From NCBI RefSeq assembly GCF_005121165.3, contig NZ_CP034413.3, positions 2,914,001 through 2,978,000 of the forward strand: a DNA stretch of 64,000 nt. Reading direction: 5' to 3'. Under the pieces are notes generated by a model that had not been told where the DNA came from, did not search any database, and saw nothing but the letters and a program-made list of their open reading frames with translations. Positions 17,117-26,487 of this stretch are shown one piece after another. The position numbers and the translations under genes were made by a program. This DNA is from Dysosmobacter welbionis (lineage in GTDB: Bacteria > Bacillota > Clostridia > Oscillospirales > Oscillospiraceae). Numbering within the stretch: position 1 is the stretch's first letter; the number at the start of each line of letters is the position of its first letter.

Positions 17117-19320
17117 TGTCCAAGGAACCGGAACTCAAAGCCCGTGACAAGGTGGTCGTGCGGATGACGCGGGAAGGCGCGGTTGAGGAAAACCTGACGG
17201 CTGGCACCGAGCAGCGTGTGTCAAAGAGGCTGGAAGATGCGGAGCTGGTGAAGCCCGGTGAGACAGTCGAGCCTTCCGAAGCTCTTTCTGCGGAGGAACA
17301 GAAAAAGGTGCAGATGCGCCGTCAGCAGCGTCAGTTTCAGGCGGAACACGCCGAGGATAACGACACACAGCCGCCCTCGGAAACGTCTGTCACAGAAGAG
17401 AAAAGGACAGAAACTCTACCCCAGAATGTACCCGAACCGCTGCCTTCGGAAACGCCGTTCAAGCCTCCTGTTTTGGAGCAGCACGGTGTTTCTTCTCATA
17501 CCGGCACGGTGATTGCCGAAACGGTTGTCACGCACAAGCTACGCAAGACCTCTGCGGTTGAAGCCGTTGACGCGGATGCCGTTCTCTCCCAAGCGGCAGA
17601 GACTTCCTCCGCAAAGCCGGTCTCGGACGATGCCGTCCCGCCCACGAAGCGGATTCAGAAGCTCGAAAGGAAGTCCGAAAAGGCGCATGAGCGTCTGGAC
17701 GCTGCCCGCCAGAAGCTGCCCACGCACAAGGTTCTCAAGAAAGAGCGTGTCTTTGATGAGGAAACCGGCAAGGGCAAAACCCGCCTTCATTTTGAGGATG
17801 AGCTGAAAAAGCCGAAGGGCAAGGGCAAGCTGCAATTCGAGGCAGACAAAACCGTCCGCAAGGTCGGTGACACTCTCGCCTCCGGCATTCACGGCAAAAT
17901 CCATGAGGTCGAGCAGGAAAACTCGGCGGTCGAGGGGGCGCACAAAACAGAGATTGTCGCAGAGACCGCCGCAAGGCATTTCAGTCATCACAGAGAAAAA
18001 AGCGTCAACAAGCCCTATGAGAAGGTTTCTAAGCTGGAACACAAGGCGGATGCTGCTGATGCGAAGCTCCAATATGAGAGAAATCAGCAGGAGCATCCTG
18101 AGATGAAGAAGCAGAACATGAACAAGCACTATCAGAAGCAGAACATCAAGAAGGAATATGCCGCCGCTCGAAATGCCGGTTCTCAGACTGCCGGGACTGC
18201 CACAAAGAATACCGGCAAGAAGCTCGGTGAAAAGGTGTCCGACAAGATCAAGGAGTTCTTTGAGAAGAACAAGAAGGTCTTCATCTGGATCGGCGTCGGA
18301 ATTGCCCTTCTCGTGTTGCTCGGTGCTGGTATCAGCTCGTGTTCGATGCTCACCTCTACCGGCTCGTCGGTTATCGCTTCCTCTTATCTCAGCGAGGATG
18401 ACGCGATGCTGGGTGCGGAGGCGCAGTATTGCCGGATGGAGCAGGAGCTGCAACGCTATCTCGACACCTACGAAAGCACTCACAGCTACGACGAGTATCA
18501 CTTCGATCTGGACGATATTGAGCATGACCCCTATGTGCTGATCTCCATTCTCTCGGCTCTCCATGAGGGCGAGTTCACGCTGGATGAGGTGCAGGGTACG
18601 CTCCAAATGCTGTTTGAAAAGCAGTATATCCTCACCGAAGAGGTCTTTGTTGAAACCAGATACCGCACGGAGACCGACACATGGACGGACGCAGACGGCA
18701 ACACGCACACGGAAACCTATCGCGTCCCGTATGACTACTACATCTGCAACGTGAAGCTCGAAAACTTCAATCTCTCCCACGTCCCGGTCTACATCATGTC
18801 TCAGGAACAGCTCTCCATGTACGCAACGTATATGTCGGTGCTGGGCAACCGCGAGGATCTGTTCGGTGACTCTCCCTATGTGGACAAGTACATCACCAAT
18901 CCTCCCGCCGACTACGATGTCAACCCGGAATACCTGAACGACGAGAAGTTTGCAGCGCTGATTACCGAGGCGGAAAAGTATCTCGGCTATCCGTATGTGT
19001 GGGGCGGCTCCAATCCCGACACGTCCTTCGACTGCTCCGGCTTCGTCAGCTACGTTCTCACAAACAGCGGACTTGTGAATACCGGGCGGTTGGGCGCACA
19101 GGGGCTTTACAACATCAGTACGCCGGTTTCAAAGGCAAATGCACAGCCCGGTGATCTTATCTTTTTCGTCGGGACGTATGACACCCCCGGTGTGTCCCAC
19201 GTCGGAATCTACGTCGGTGATGGCGTCATGATTCACTGTGGCGATCCCATTCAGTACACATCCATCAACTCTTCCTATTGGCAGCAGCATTTCTACGCCT
19301 TCGGAAGACCCGCCTATTAA
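17116..19320 (+). CDS. NlpC/P60 cell-wall hydrolase of the transfer system
   Basis: A 734-residue membrane-anchored peptidoglycan hydrolase that would open the cell wall for the channel. Residues 1-380 are charged and repetitive, probably cytoplasmic (many K, E, A). One membrane segment lies at about 386-408 (KVFIWIGVGIALLVLLGAG). The last 125 residues are an NlpC/P60 domain, with Cys640 in FDCSGFVSYV and His695 in VSHVGIYVGDG as catalytic pair. This order matches the CD1107-type proteins of C. difficile conjugative transposons. The start overlaps the methyltransferase stop (ATGA-type overlap). Confidence 0.92.
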   Translation: MSKEPELKARDKVVVRMTREGAVEENLTAGTEQRVSKRLEDAELVKPGETVEPSEALSAEEQKKVQMRRQQRQFQAEHAEDNDTQPPSETSVTEEKRTETLPQNVPEPLPSETPFKPPVLEQHGVSSHTGTVIAETVVTHKLRKTSAVEAVDADAVLSQAAETSSAKPVSDDAVPPTKRIQKLERKSEKAHERLDAARQKLPTHKVLKKERVFDEETGKGKTRLHFEDELKKPKGKGKLQFEADKTVRKVGDTLASGIHGKIHEVEQENSAVEGAHKTEIVAETAARHFSHHREKSVNKPYEKVSKLEHKADAADAKLQYERNQQEHPEMKKQNMNKHYQKQNIKKEYAAARNAGSQTAGTATKNTGKKLGEKVSDKIKEFFEKNKKVFIWIGVGIALLVLLGAGISSCSMLTSTGSSVIASSYLSEDDAMLGAEAQYCRMEQELQRYLDTYESTHSYDEYHFDLDDIEHDPYVLISILSALHEGEFTLDEVQGTLQMLFEKQYILTEEVFVETRYRTETDTWTDADGNTHTETYRVPYDYYICNVKLENFNLSHVPVYIMSQEQLSMYATYMSVLGNREDLFGDSPYVDKYITNPPADYDVNPEYLNDEKFAALITEAEKYLGYPYVWGGSNPDTSFDCSGFVSYVLTNSGLVNTGRLGAQGLYNISTPVSKANAQPGDLIFFVGTYDTPGVSHVGIYVGDGVMIHCGDPIQYTSINSSYWQQHFYAFGRPAY

Positions 19321-19336
19321 AAGAAAGGAGTTTTGC

Positions 19337-19573
19337 ATGAATCCCAAGTATCAGAAAGTCCTCTCCGACATTGAGAAGGCTGAAAAGAAGAAGTCCGAAA
19401 TTGAAGGACAGCTCAAGGAGCTGTACGACAAGAAGACGGAGCTGGAAAACCTTGAAATCATCAATACCGTGCGCTCTATGGTGATGGACAAGGATCAGAT
19501 CATGGTGTTCCTGTCTTCCATGAAGAGCGGCACCAAGCCCGCTGAAAATACGGAGGTAATCGACAATGCGTAA
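19337..19573 (+). CDS. DUF4315 family protein
   Basis: A 78-residue, mostly coiled-coil protein starting MNPKYQKVLSDIEKAEKKK, with an E/K-rich helix up to LYDKKTELENLEIIN followed by VRSMVMDKDQIMVFLSSM. This is the DUF4315 family found after the NlpC/P60 gene in Tn1549-like transposons. AAAGGAG lies seven bases before ATG 19337. Its function in transfer is not established. It overlaps the next gene by 8 bp. Confidence 0.88.
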   Translation: MNPKYQKVLSDIEKAEKKKSEIEGQLKELYDKKTELENLEIINTVRSMVMDKDQIMVFLSSMKSGTKPAENTEVIDNA

Positions 19574-20345
19574 GAAGTTTCGTTTTCTGACCATCCTTGC
19601 GGTCTGCGTCATGGTTCTGTCCTGCTTCTCTGTCACGGCGTTTGCCTACGCCGATGATACCGAGCAGAACCTTCCCGTTACGGAGGCAACTCAGCCCGAA
19701 CAGCAGCCCGCAGTCACTCCCGCGCCGGAAAAGCCGAAGGGTGAGCCGATTGACGATGAGGGTAACGCCTACACCCGCGACTTGCTCTATGACAAGGCAA
19801 CCAACAAGCAGTTCATCACTGTCCAGACGAAGAACGGCAACACCTTCTTCATTGTCATCGACTACGATGCGCCCATCAACGAGGATGAGGAACAGTATCA
19901 GACGTACTTCCTCAACATGGTCGATGAGAGCGATCTGCTTGCACTGCTGGATGAAGATACTGCGGCTGCGCTGACCACCTGTAACTGCAAAGAGAAATGC
20001 GCTGCCGGTCAGGTCAACACCGACTGCCCGGTCTGCAAGACCAACATGAGCGAATGCGCCGGCACAGCCCCCGTTACACCTGAGCCGGACAAGGATGCAG
20101 AAACCGACGTTCCTGCTCCCAAGCCCGAAAAGAAATCCAATGTCGGTATGGTTCTTATCGTCTTCGTCCTTGTTGGAGCTGCGGGCGCGGCGTATTACTA
20201 CATCAAGTTCGTCAAGGGCAGAAAGCCCAAGGACGAGGATCTGGACTTCTTCGACGATGAAGGCTACGAGGAAGAGCCGTACATCAACGAGGATGAAGAG
20301 CCGCAAATTGTGGTAGACGAGGAAACGGACGGTGATGAGGATTGA
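19566..20345 (+). CDS. DUF4366 secreted, membrane-anchored protein
   Basis: A 259-residue protein with a cleavable signal peptide (FRFLTILAVCVMVLSCFSVTAFAYA), an extracellular domain (GNAYTRDLLYDKATNKQF, FIVIDYDAPINEDEEQYQTYFLNMVDE), a cysteine cluster (CNCKEKC, CPVCKTNMSEC), a membrane segment near the end (VGMVLIVFVLVGAAGAAYYYI) and a very acidic cytoplasmic tail. This architecture is DUF4366, typical of Tn1549-type transfer operons. It is probably a surface component of the mating apparatus. The stop overlaps the TTG start of the topoisomerase gene. Confidence 0.88.
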   Translation: MRKKFRFLTILAVCVMVLSCFSVTAFAYADDTEQNLPVTEATQPEQQPAVTPAPEKPKGEPIDDEGNAYTRDLLYDKATNKQFITVQTKNGNTFFIVIDYDAPINEDEEQYQTYFLNMVDESDLLALLDEDTAAALTTCNCKEKCAAGQVNTDCPVCKTNMSECAGTAPVTPEPDKDAETDVPAPKPEKKSNVGMVLIVFVLVGAAGAAYYYIKFVKGRKPKDEDLDFFDDEGYEEEPYINEDEEPQIVVDEETDGDED

Positions 20346-22411
20346 TCTTAGTCATTGCTGAAAAGCCCAGCGTTGCCCAGTCCATCGCAAAGGTTCTGGG
20401 CGCAACGTCCCGAAAGGACGGCTATATGGAGGGCGGCAATTACATCGTTTCGTGGTGCTTCGGTCATCTGGTGGAGCTGGCAGACGCCAGCTCCTACGAT
20501 GAGCGGTATGCCAAGTGGCGGTATGACGATCTGCCCATTGTTCCGGAAAGCTGGATGTTTGAGGTCACGAAGGACAAAGCACAGCAGTTCAAGGTGCTGT
20601 CCGCTCTCATGAAGGACAAGCGCGTCGCCGAGCTGGTCTGCGCAACCGATGCAGGACGCGAGGGTGAGCTGATCTTCCGGCTGGTCTACAACAAAGCCGG
20701 ATGCACCAAGCCCTTCAAGCGTCTGTGGATCAGCTCATTGGAGGACTCCGCCATCCGCGAAGGCTTCAACCATCTCCGGGACGGCAAGGAATATGACCGC
20801 CTCTATGAAGCGGCACTCAGCCGCTCGAAGGCGGACTGGATTGTCGGCATCAACGGCACCCGCCTGTTCACCACGCTTTATCACAAGAAACTGGTGGTCG
20901 GGCGCGTCCAGACGCCGACCCTTGCAATGCTGGTGGAGCGCGACGGGAAAATCTCCACGTTCCAAAAGGAGAAGTATTTCAACGTCCATGTCGGCAAGGG
21001 CGATCTGACCGCCGATCTGGAAAAGGTCAAAACCGAAGAGGAAGCAAAGAAGATTGCGGCGGCTTGCGAGAAAAAGCAAGCCGTCGTTTCTTCTCTCAAG
21101 CAGGAAACGAAGACCGTCAATCCTCCGAAGCTCTATGATCTGACCACCTTGCAGCGCGAGGCAAACCGATACTACGGTTTTACCGCCCAGCAGACGCTCG
21201 ATCTCGTTCAGACGCTCTATGAAAAGAAGCTCCTGACCTATCCGCGCACGGACAGTCAGTTTATCACGGACGATATGGAAGACACCGCCCGTCAGGTCAT
21301 TTCTATTGTCTGCCGCCAGCTTCCGCTTTTCTCCGGCGTTTCGGTCACTCCGGACATTGCCCGCGTAACCGACAACAGCAAGGTCACAGATCACCATGCC
21401 ATTCTCCCGACCGTCCAGCTTGAAAAGCAGGATGTTTCGGCGCTTCCTCAGTCGGAGCAGAAAATCCTCAATCTTATCGGGATGCGCCTTCTGTGTGCGA
21501 CCGGCGAGAAGCACACCTACGCAGAAACGCAGATCTCGCTCTCCTGCGAGGGCTACGAGTTCAAAGCCAAGGGCAAGACCGTCGTTCAAAACGGATGGAA
21601 AGCCATTGAAGAGCTGTTTAAGGCATCTCTCAAGACGAAGGAAAAGGACGATCCCATGAAGTCCCTGCCCGAAGTCCATGAGGGCGATGTTCTGGATAAT
21701 GTGTCCGCCAGCGTTACGGAACACTTCACGACGCCTCCGAAGCAGTACACGGAAGACACGCTCCTGTCTGCAATGGAGACTGCCGGAAACGATCAGTTCG
21801 ACGATGACACCGAGAAGAAAGGACTCGGCACACCTGCAACCCGCGCCGGTATCATTGAAAAGCTGGTGAAATCCGGCTTTGCAGAGCGCAAAGGCAAATC
21901 CCTCATTCCCACGAAGGACGGCTGCAACCTTGTCTGTGTTCTGCCGGAACAGATCACATCTCCCGCAATGACGGCGGAATGGGAAAACACGCTCATGGAG
22001 ATTGAACGCGGCAAGGCAGATGCGGACGCCTTCCTCAGCGGCATTGTCCGGATGACCGGGGATCTCGTGAAAGCCTATCCCTTCCTCTCCGATGCCGAAG
22101 CCCAGCGTTTCGGCACGGGTAAGGAGGAAATCGGCAAATGTCCCCGCTGCGGCTCTCCGGTCTACGTCGGCAAGGGCAATTTCTACTGCTCGAACAAGGA
22201 ATGCTCCTTCTGCCTGTGGGAAGACAACAAGTTCTTTTCCAGCAAGAAAAAGAAGCTGACCAAGAAGATTGCAAAGGAGCTGCTGGACAAGGGCTGGTGC
22301 CGCGTGACCGGGCTTTACACGCCGAAGAAGCCTCAGCTCTACGATGCGGTGATCCGGCTGGATGACAGCGGCGGCAAATACGTCAGCTTCAAGATGGAGT
22401 TTGATCGATGA
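20342..22411 (+). CDS. topB: DNA topoisomerase III (type IA)
   Basis: A 689-residue type IA topoisomerase. It begins with the TOPRIM domain (ILVIAEKPSVAQSIAKVLG; acidic DAGREGE at about residue 101), followed by the active-site tyrosine segment LLTYPRTDSQFITDDM. The end carries zinc-ribbon cysteines (CPRCGSPVY, CSNKECSFCLW). Conjugative transposons of this group carry such enzymes to decatenate or relax DNA in replication and transfer. The TTG start at 20342 overlaps the previous stop. The gene overlaps the next by 4 bp. Confidence 0.95.
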   Translation: MILVIAEKPSVAQSIAKVLGATSRKDGYMEGGNYIVSWCFGHLVELADASSYDERYAKWRYDDLPIVPESWMFEVTKDKAQQFKVLSALMKDKRVAELVCATDAGREGELIFRLVYNKAGCTKPFKRLWISSLEDSAIREGFNHLRDGKEYDRLYEAALSRSKADWIVGINGTRLFTTLYHKKLVVGRVQTPTLAMLVERDGKISTFQKEKYFNVHVGKGDLTADLEKVKTEEEAKKIAAACEKKQAVVSSLKQETKTVNPPKLYDLTTLQREANRYYGFTAQQTLDLVQTLYEKKLLTYPRTDSQFITDDMEDTARQVISIVCRQLPLFSGVSVTPDIARVTDNSKVTDHHAILPTVQLEKQDVSALPQSEQKILNLIGMRLLCATGEKHTYAETQISLSCEGYEFKAKGKTVVQNGWKAIEELFKASLKTKEKDDPMKSLPEVHEGDVLDNVSASVTEHFTTPPKQYTEDTLLSAMETAGNDQFDDDTEKKGLGTPATRAGIIEKLVKSGFAERKGKSLIPTKDGCNLVCVLPEQITSPAMTAEWENTLMEIERGKADADAFLSGIVRMTGDLVKAYPFLSDAEAQRFGTGKEEIGKCPRCGSPVYVGKGNFYCSNKECSFCLWEDNKFFSSKKKKLTKKIAKELLDKGWCRVTGLYTPKKPQLYDAVIRLDDSGGKYVSFKMEFDR

Positions 22412-23166
22412 CCCGCCCAAAGTATGTTGCTTCATGCAGCGGAGGCAAAGACAGCGTAGCGACGCTCCTGCTGGCTGCACAGCACAATGAGCCGCTTGAC
22501 GAGGCGGTTTTCAGTGAGGTCATGTTCGACAAAGACACAAGCGGCGAAGTCCCGGAACACCGGGACTTCATTTATGACCGGCTCAAGCCCTTCTGCGAAA
22601 AGGAGCTGGGCATCAAGTTTACCATTCTCCACGCGGACAAGACCTACGATGAGGTGTTCCATCATGTCATCACCCGCGGACCGCACAAGGGCGAGGTTCG
22701 CGGCTTTGCATGGGCTGGTATGTGTGCAGTCAATCGTGACTGCAAAATCCCGCCAGTCCGCAAGTACAATGCCGCACTCTCACCGGACACTGTGAGCTAT
22801 GTCGGCATCGCGGAGGATGAACCAAAACGACTTGCGCGTCTGGACGGTGTGAAGAATGTCAGTCTGCTTGCCAAGCATGGCATGACTGAGGTTGACGCCT
22901 ACAAGCTCTGTCAGGAACACGGGCTGCTCTCTCCAATCTACGCTCACTGCCGGAGGAACGGCTGCTGGTTCTGTCCCAACGCCAGTGACTCGGAGCTGCT
23001 GCACATGGTCACAAATTATCCGGAGATGTTTGACCGGCTGATTGAATGGGAGAAGGAAGACAACATATTCCATCGTCGAATGACACGCAGAGAAACCCCG
23101 TCTGAGGTAAAGGCTCGTTTACTGAGCAAATCCCAGACGGGGTTTTCTTCGCCCAAAAGCAAATAA
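22408..23166 (+). CDS. PP-loop (PAPS reductase/adenine nucleotide hydrolase-like) protein
   Basis: A 252-residue protein with the PP-loop SGGKDS at about residues 10-15, which binds ATP pyrophosphate. Cysteines late in the protein (CRRNGCWFCPNASDSELL) resemble an iron-sulfur or zinc site, as in PAPS-reductase-like and DndC-like enzymes. The substrate cannot be read from the sequence. It overlaps topB by 4 bp. The last 25 codons coincide with a strong terminator hairpin. Possible roles are nucleic-acid thiolation or nucleotide activation; neither is supported by partner genes here. Confidence 0.8.
   Translation: MTRPKYVASCSGGKDSVATLLLAAQHNEPLDEAVFSEVMFDKDTSGEVPEHRDFIYDRLKPFCEKELGIKFTILHADKTYDEVFHHVITRGPHKGEVRGFAWAGMCAVNRDCKIPPVRKYNAALSPDTVSYVGIAEDEPKRLARLDGVKNVSLLAKHGMTEVDAYKLCQEHGLLSPIYAHCRRNGCWFCPNASDSELLHMVTNYPEMFDRLIEWEKEDNIFHRRMTRRETPSEVKARLLSKSQTGFSSPKSK
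23093..23148 (+). terminator. Terminator within the 3' end of the PP-loop gene
   Basis: AAACCCCGTCTG (23093-23104) pairs perfectly with CAGACGGGGTTT (23134-23145), followed by TCTT. The hairpin lies inside coding sequence, 18 bp before the stop, so translating ribosomes could disrupt it. It may separate the transfer-channel genes from the antirestriction genes that follow. Confidence 0.7.
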
Positions 23167-23182
23167 GAAATGGAGGTTTGAG

Positions 23183-25051
23183 ATGGCTGAAAACAAAAAT
23201 GCACAGCAAGTCCGCGAAATCACGGACAAGCTGGAACAGGGCATCAAGGAGCTTTTTGAATCCGAGCGGTTCAAGGAATATCTCCGCACGATGTCCAAGT
23301 TCTACAACTATTCCTTCAACAACACGCTGCTCATTGCGATGCAGAAGCCGGAGGCAACCTATGTTGCCGGTTATACCTCGTGGCAGCGCAACTTTGACCG
23401 TCAGGTCATGAAGGGCGAAAAGGGCATCAAGATTCTTGCACCCGCGCCGTACAAGGCGCAGGAAGAGCATGAGAAGATTGATCCTTTGACGCAGAAGCCG
23501 GTGATCGGCGCAGATGGGAAGGCTGTCACGGAAACGGTTGAGGTTCTGCGTCCAGCCTTTAAGGTGGTGAGTGTCTTTGATGTTTCCCAGACGGACGGCA
23601 AGGAGCTTCCGGACATCATCGTCGATGAGCTGAAAGGCACCGTCGAAAACTACGAGGCATTCTTCGATGCGCTCAAGCAGGAATCTCCCGTCCCTATTTC
23701 CTTTGAGGACATTCCGGGCGGTGCAAAGGGATTCTTCTCGCCGGTTGAAAGCCGCATTGCCATTCAGGAGGGCATGAGCGAAATCCAGACGGTCAAAACC
23801 GCCATTCACGAGATCGCCCACGCAAAGCTCCACGCCGTCAAGCCGGATGAAAAAGCCGCGCCAGAAGATAAGAAGGATCGGCACACCAAGGAGGTTGAAG
23901 CGGAGAGCGTTGCCTACACCGTCTGCCAGCGTTACGGCATTGAAACCTCGGACTATTCCTTCGGCTACATTGCCGGTTGGTCATCCGGCAAGGAAACCAA
24001 GGAACTGAAAAGCTCTCTGGACACCATCCGCAAGACGGCGGCTGAGATGATCGAGGGCATTGACGCCAAGCTCAAGGTGCTGCTGGCAGAGAAAGCACAG
24101 TCCGTCGAGCAGGAAGCTGTTCCGGAGAAAAAACCGGAAGCCCCCATTTACCGCGAGACGGCGAATTACGCCTATGAAGCCGGTGAGCTGGAGTCATATC
24201 GTGCTTCTCTCGCCGCAAACGTGGAATGCCGCAAAGCGATTGAAGCGGCGATCAGCTCCAACTACGGAGATAACCGGCTGGATGCGGATGCTGCCGTGAA
24301 GAGCGTCCTTGAGCAGTTCTCTCCGGAGCGCGTCCGGTATGTCCTCGCAAACACCATTCAGCAGAAAGACTTTGACGGACGTATTCCGCAGCCCCTCAAG
24401 GAATGGGCGAAGAGCGTTGATGTCTGCCCCGAAAACGCCTCCCGCTTCCTTGTGGATAAACCCAATCCCGGACTGACCGCCCTTTTCGTGGATGCGTTCC
24501 GTCAGCAGACCGAACCCCAGAAGGAAGTCATGCCTGAAAAAACAGAGGAAAGTGACCCGGAGGTTGTTGCATGGGAGAATGATGAGATTACCTCTATTGA
24601 GGTAAAAACCGTGGAGGTCAAGTCTCCCTTTGCCCCCTTGCCGGAGGAAGCAGCAAAAGCACCGAAGACACACCGCCTGACTGCCGAAGAAAAGGAGATC
24701 AAAGCCGCCGTCATGGACACGCTCAAGGGGCAGATCGCCTATAACAACGACGGTATGCGGGCGTCCTATCGCGCCTCTAACCATTCCTTCAATCTGCTGG
24801 CACGGAACGGCGTCAGGATCGAGGGCAACACGGTTACGCAGAATGGTGAGCCGCTGTTCAAAATCCATCGCCGTCATGCGACGCGGAAAACACAGGGCTG
24901 CTATCGTGAGCTGATGCCGACGCTGGAATACGTCAAGCAGGAGCAGAAGCAGGAAAAGCCCTCTATCCGCGATCAGCTCAAAGCTGCCGCGAAAACGCAG
25001 CCGGAGAAGAAGTCCCCGGTCAAATCCAAAACACGCGACATGGAGTTGTGA
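23183..25051 (+). CDS. ArdC-like antirestriction protein with metallopeptidase domain
   Basis: A 622-residue protein. The N-terminal 300 residues match ArdC-type proteins: a ssDNA-binding part (MSKFYNYSFNNTLLIAMQ, GYTSWQRNFDRQVMKGEKGIKI) followed by a zinc peptidase-like motif HEIAH at 209-213 and EVEAESVAYTVCQRYG. The central region is unassigned. The C-terminal 130 residues form a small domain (DTLKGQIAYNNDGMRASY) and end in the shared tail from SIRDQL to KTRDMEL. Published work on plasmid pSa shows that ArdC enters recipients and protects incoming DNA; the same role is inferred here. GGAGG precedes the start by six bases. Confidence 0.85.
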   Translation: MAENKNAQQVREITDKLEQGIKELFESERFKEYLRTMSKFYNYSFNNTLLIAMQKPEATYVAGYTSWQRNFDRQVMKGEKGIKILAPAPYKAQEEHEKIDPLTQKPVIGADGKAVTETVEVLRPAFKVVSVFDVSQTDGKELPDIIVDELKGTVENYEAFFDALKQESPVPISFEDIPGGAKGFFSPVESRIAIQEGMSEIQTVKTAIHEIAHAKLHAVKPDEKAAPEDKKDRHTKEVEAESVAYTVCQRYGIETSDYSFGYIAGWSSGKETKELKSSLDTIRKTAAEMIEGIDAKLKVLLAEKAQSVEQEAVPEKKPEAPIYRETANYAYEAGELESYRASLAANVECRKAIEAAISSNYGDNRLDADAAVKSVLEQFSPERVRYVLANTIQQKDFDGRIPQPLKEWAKSVDVCPENASRFLVDKPNPGLTALFVDAFRQQTEPQKEVMPEKTEESDPEVVAWENDEITSIEVKTVEVKSPFAPLPEEAAKAPKTHRLTAEEKEIKAAVMDTLKGQIAYNNDGMRASYRASNHSFNLLARNGVRIEGNTVTQNGEPLFKIHRRHATRKTQGCYRELMPTLEYVKQEQKQEKPSIRDQLKAAAKTQPEKKSPVKSKTRDMEL

Positions 25052-25063
25052 GAAAGGAGAAGC

Positions 25064-26257
25064 ATGAAGAAATACACAGACGTTGACATCGTTGCGGAGC
25101 TGCAGAGGCTCGTGGACAGTCATGTAGACAGCTACAAGGAAGACTTCGACATCGACAAGCGCATCATCCGCCGCGCTGCCGAAAGCCGGAATCCCGAAGA
25201 GAAAACGCTGATGTGGTTCTGCCGTCCGCATGGAACGCACTGCCTCAATGAAAATCAAGTCTTTATTCAGGGAACGCGAGATCACAACACCTTCCGTTTT
25301 TACGCGGAACAGACCTACGACGAGTGCATTGCTCGTGTCATTGTCCCGAAAGCCGTTAAGCGCGGCAAGGTCTTCGGAGATGTCTTTGAGATCAACTACC
25401 GGGAACAGGCGGCAAATGTGGCGCAGAACTCGGTTGCGCCGGATCACGACCGGCTGACCTTTGCAGACGGCTTTGTGCTGGAAGCCCCCTGCCGCAGCAG
25501 CTTCGATGCAGCAATGGCTCTGATCGGTGAGCATGGCGGCGTCAAGACCCACCAGACGCTCCCGAAGGACGCGGATGCTCTGGTGGAAGTGCTGTCTAAG
25601 CAGAAAAGCCGCCGTGTCAGACTGCCGGAGGCAGATAGGACAGAGGTGCTTTCGCCGCTCCCCGTCGCAGAACTCCGCAAATATGAGGCAGTCAAAAAGG
25701 CTCATCCGGATGCGCTGGTCTGCTTTGCTCAGAACGGCTATTTTGAGCTGTACGGCAAGGACGCAAAGAAAGCCGCGCCGCTTCTCGGCACAAAACTCCT
25801 TGAAAAGAAGGTGCGCGGCAAGCCTTCCGTGCCGGTTACTGGTTTCCGTGAAAGCGCATGGGTAGCCGGTTCTCATAAGCTCTGGAAGTCCGGCGTGGAT
25901 GTCTTTCTCAGCAAGGACGGCGAGACCTTCAAGGAACTCAAAGCCGCAGATTACATTCCTGTCGGCGCGACGCTGAATGTGGATGGCATCAAGTGCAGAA
26001 TCGAAGCGGTTGATTTTGCCGCTGATGAAGTCCGGCTGACGAACATCGAGGACAAGAACCGCCCCATCCGCTTTTCGGAAAGCATCCAGTATGTCCGCTC
26101 CTATGTGGAAGATGCCGGAACAGCCATCTACGACACCATCCCGAAGAAGCCCACTGCCCGTGAATCCATCCGCGACAAGCTGAAATCCGCGCAGAAAGGA
26201 CAGCCGCCCCACACGCCGAAACCGCAGAAATCAAAAGGAAAGGATATGGAACTCTGA
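25064..26257 (+). CDS. Unknown transfer-region protein with a MutS-domain-I-like segment
   Basis: A 397-residue soluble protein. Residues 220-260 read YEAVKKAHPDALVCFAQNG and YFELYGKDAKKAAPLLG, close to the mismatch-binding domain I of MutS (typical FMQMGDFYELFGEDA). The phenylalanine-x-glutamate equivalent is present only in altered form. Flanking regions are unassigned. The C-terminus carries the SIRDKL...KGKDMEL tail shared with PcfB and both antirestriction proteins. AAAGGAG precedes the start by five bases. It could be a DNA-binding protein delivered or docked at the channel; this is inference. Confidence 0.7.
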   Translation: MKKYTDVDIVAELQRLVDSHVDSYKEDFDIDKRIIRRAAESRNPEEKTLMWFCRPHGTHCLNENQVFIQGTRDHNTFRFYAEQTYDECIARVIVPKAVKRGKVFGDVFEINYREQAANVAQNSVAPDHDRLTFADGFVLEAPCRSSFDAAMALIGEHGGVKTHQTLPKDADALVEVLSKQKSRRVRLPEADRTEVLSPLPVAELRKYEAVKKAHPDALVCFAQNGYFELYGKDAKKAAPLLGTKLLEKKVRGKPSVPVTGFRESAWVAGSHKLWKSGVDVFLSKDGETFKELKAADYIPVGATLNVDGIKCRIEAVDFAADEVRLTNIEDKNRPIRFSESIQYVRSYVEDAGTAIYDTIPKKPTARESIRDKLKSAQKGQPPHTPKPQKSKGKDMEL

Positions 26258-26258
26258 T

Positions 26259-26474
26259 ATGAAAAACTTTACCGTGGAAGAAATCAACCTGATGTGCTGC
26301 TTCAACACGTCCAGCCGGAAGCGGCTGATTGACGATATGAAGAGCGTCACTCTGAACGACGTGGACGGTGAGATCGCGGAGCTGATGTACAAAACCGTCC
26401 GGAAGCTCGAATCCATGAGCGACGCGGAGTTTGAGGAACTGTATATCATGCCGGACGGCATGGTAGATGACTGA
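26259..26474 (+). CDS. Transposon-transfer assisting family protein
   Basis: A 71-residue acidic protein starting MKNFTVEEINLMCCFNTSSRKRLIDDM and ending LESMSDAEFEELYIMPDGMVDD. The pattern agrees with the small transposon-transfer assisting proteins of Tn1549 relatives; biochemical function is unknown. ATG 26259 follows the stop of the previous gene by one base, and its end overlaps a possible upstream ATG of the next gene, so it is tightly operonic. Confidence 0.8.
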   Translation: MKNFTVEEINLMCCFNTSSRKRLIDDMKSVTLNDVDGEIAELMYKTVRKLESMSDAEFEELYIMPDGMVDD

Positions 26475-26487
26475 AAGGAGGATGCCT

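Noticed and set aside
20735-22480. A 581-residue minus-strand frame opposite topB
   Set aside because: It is an antisense frame of topoisomerase III with no start context or domain.
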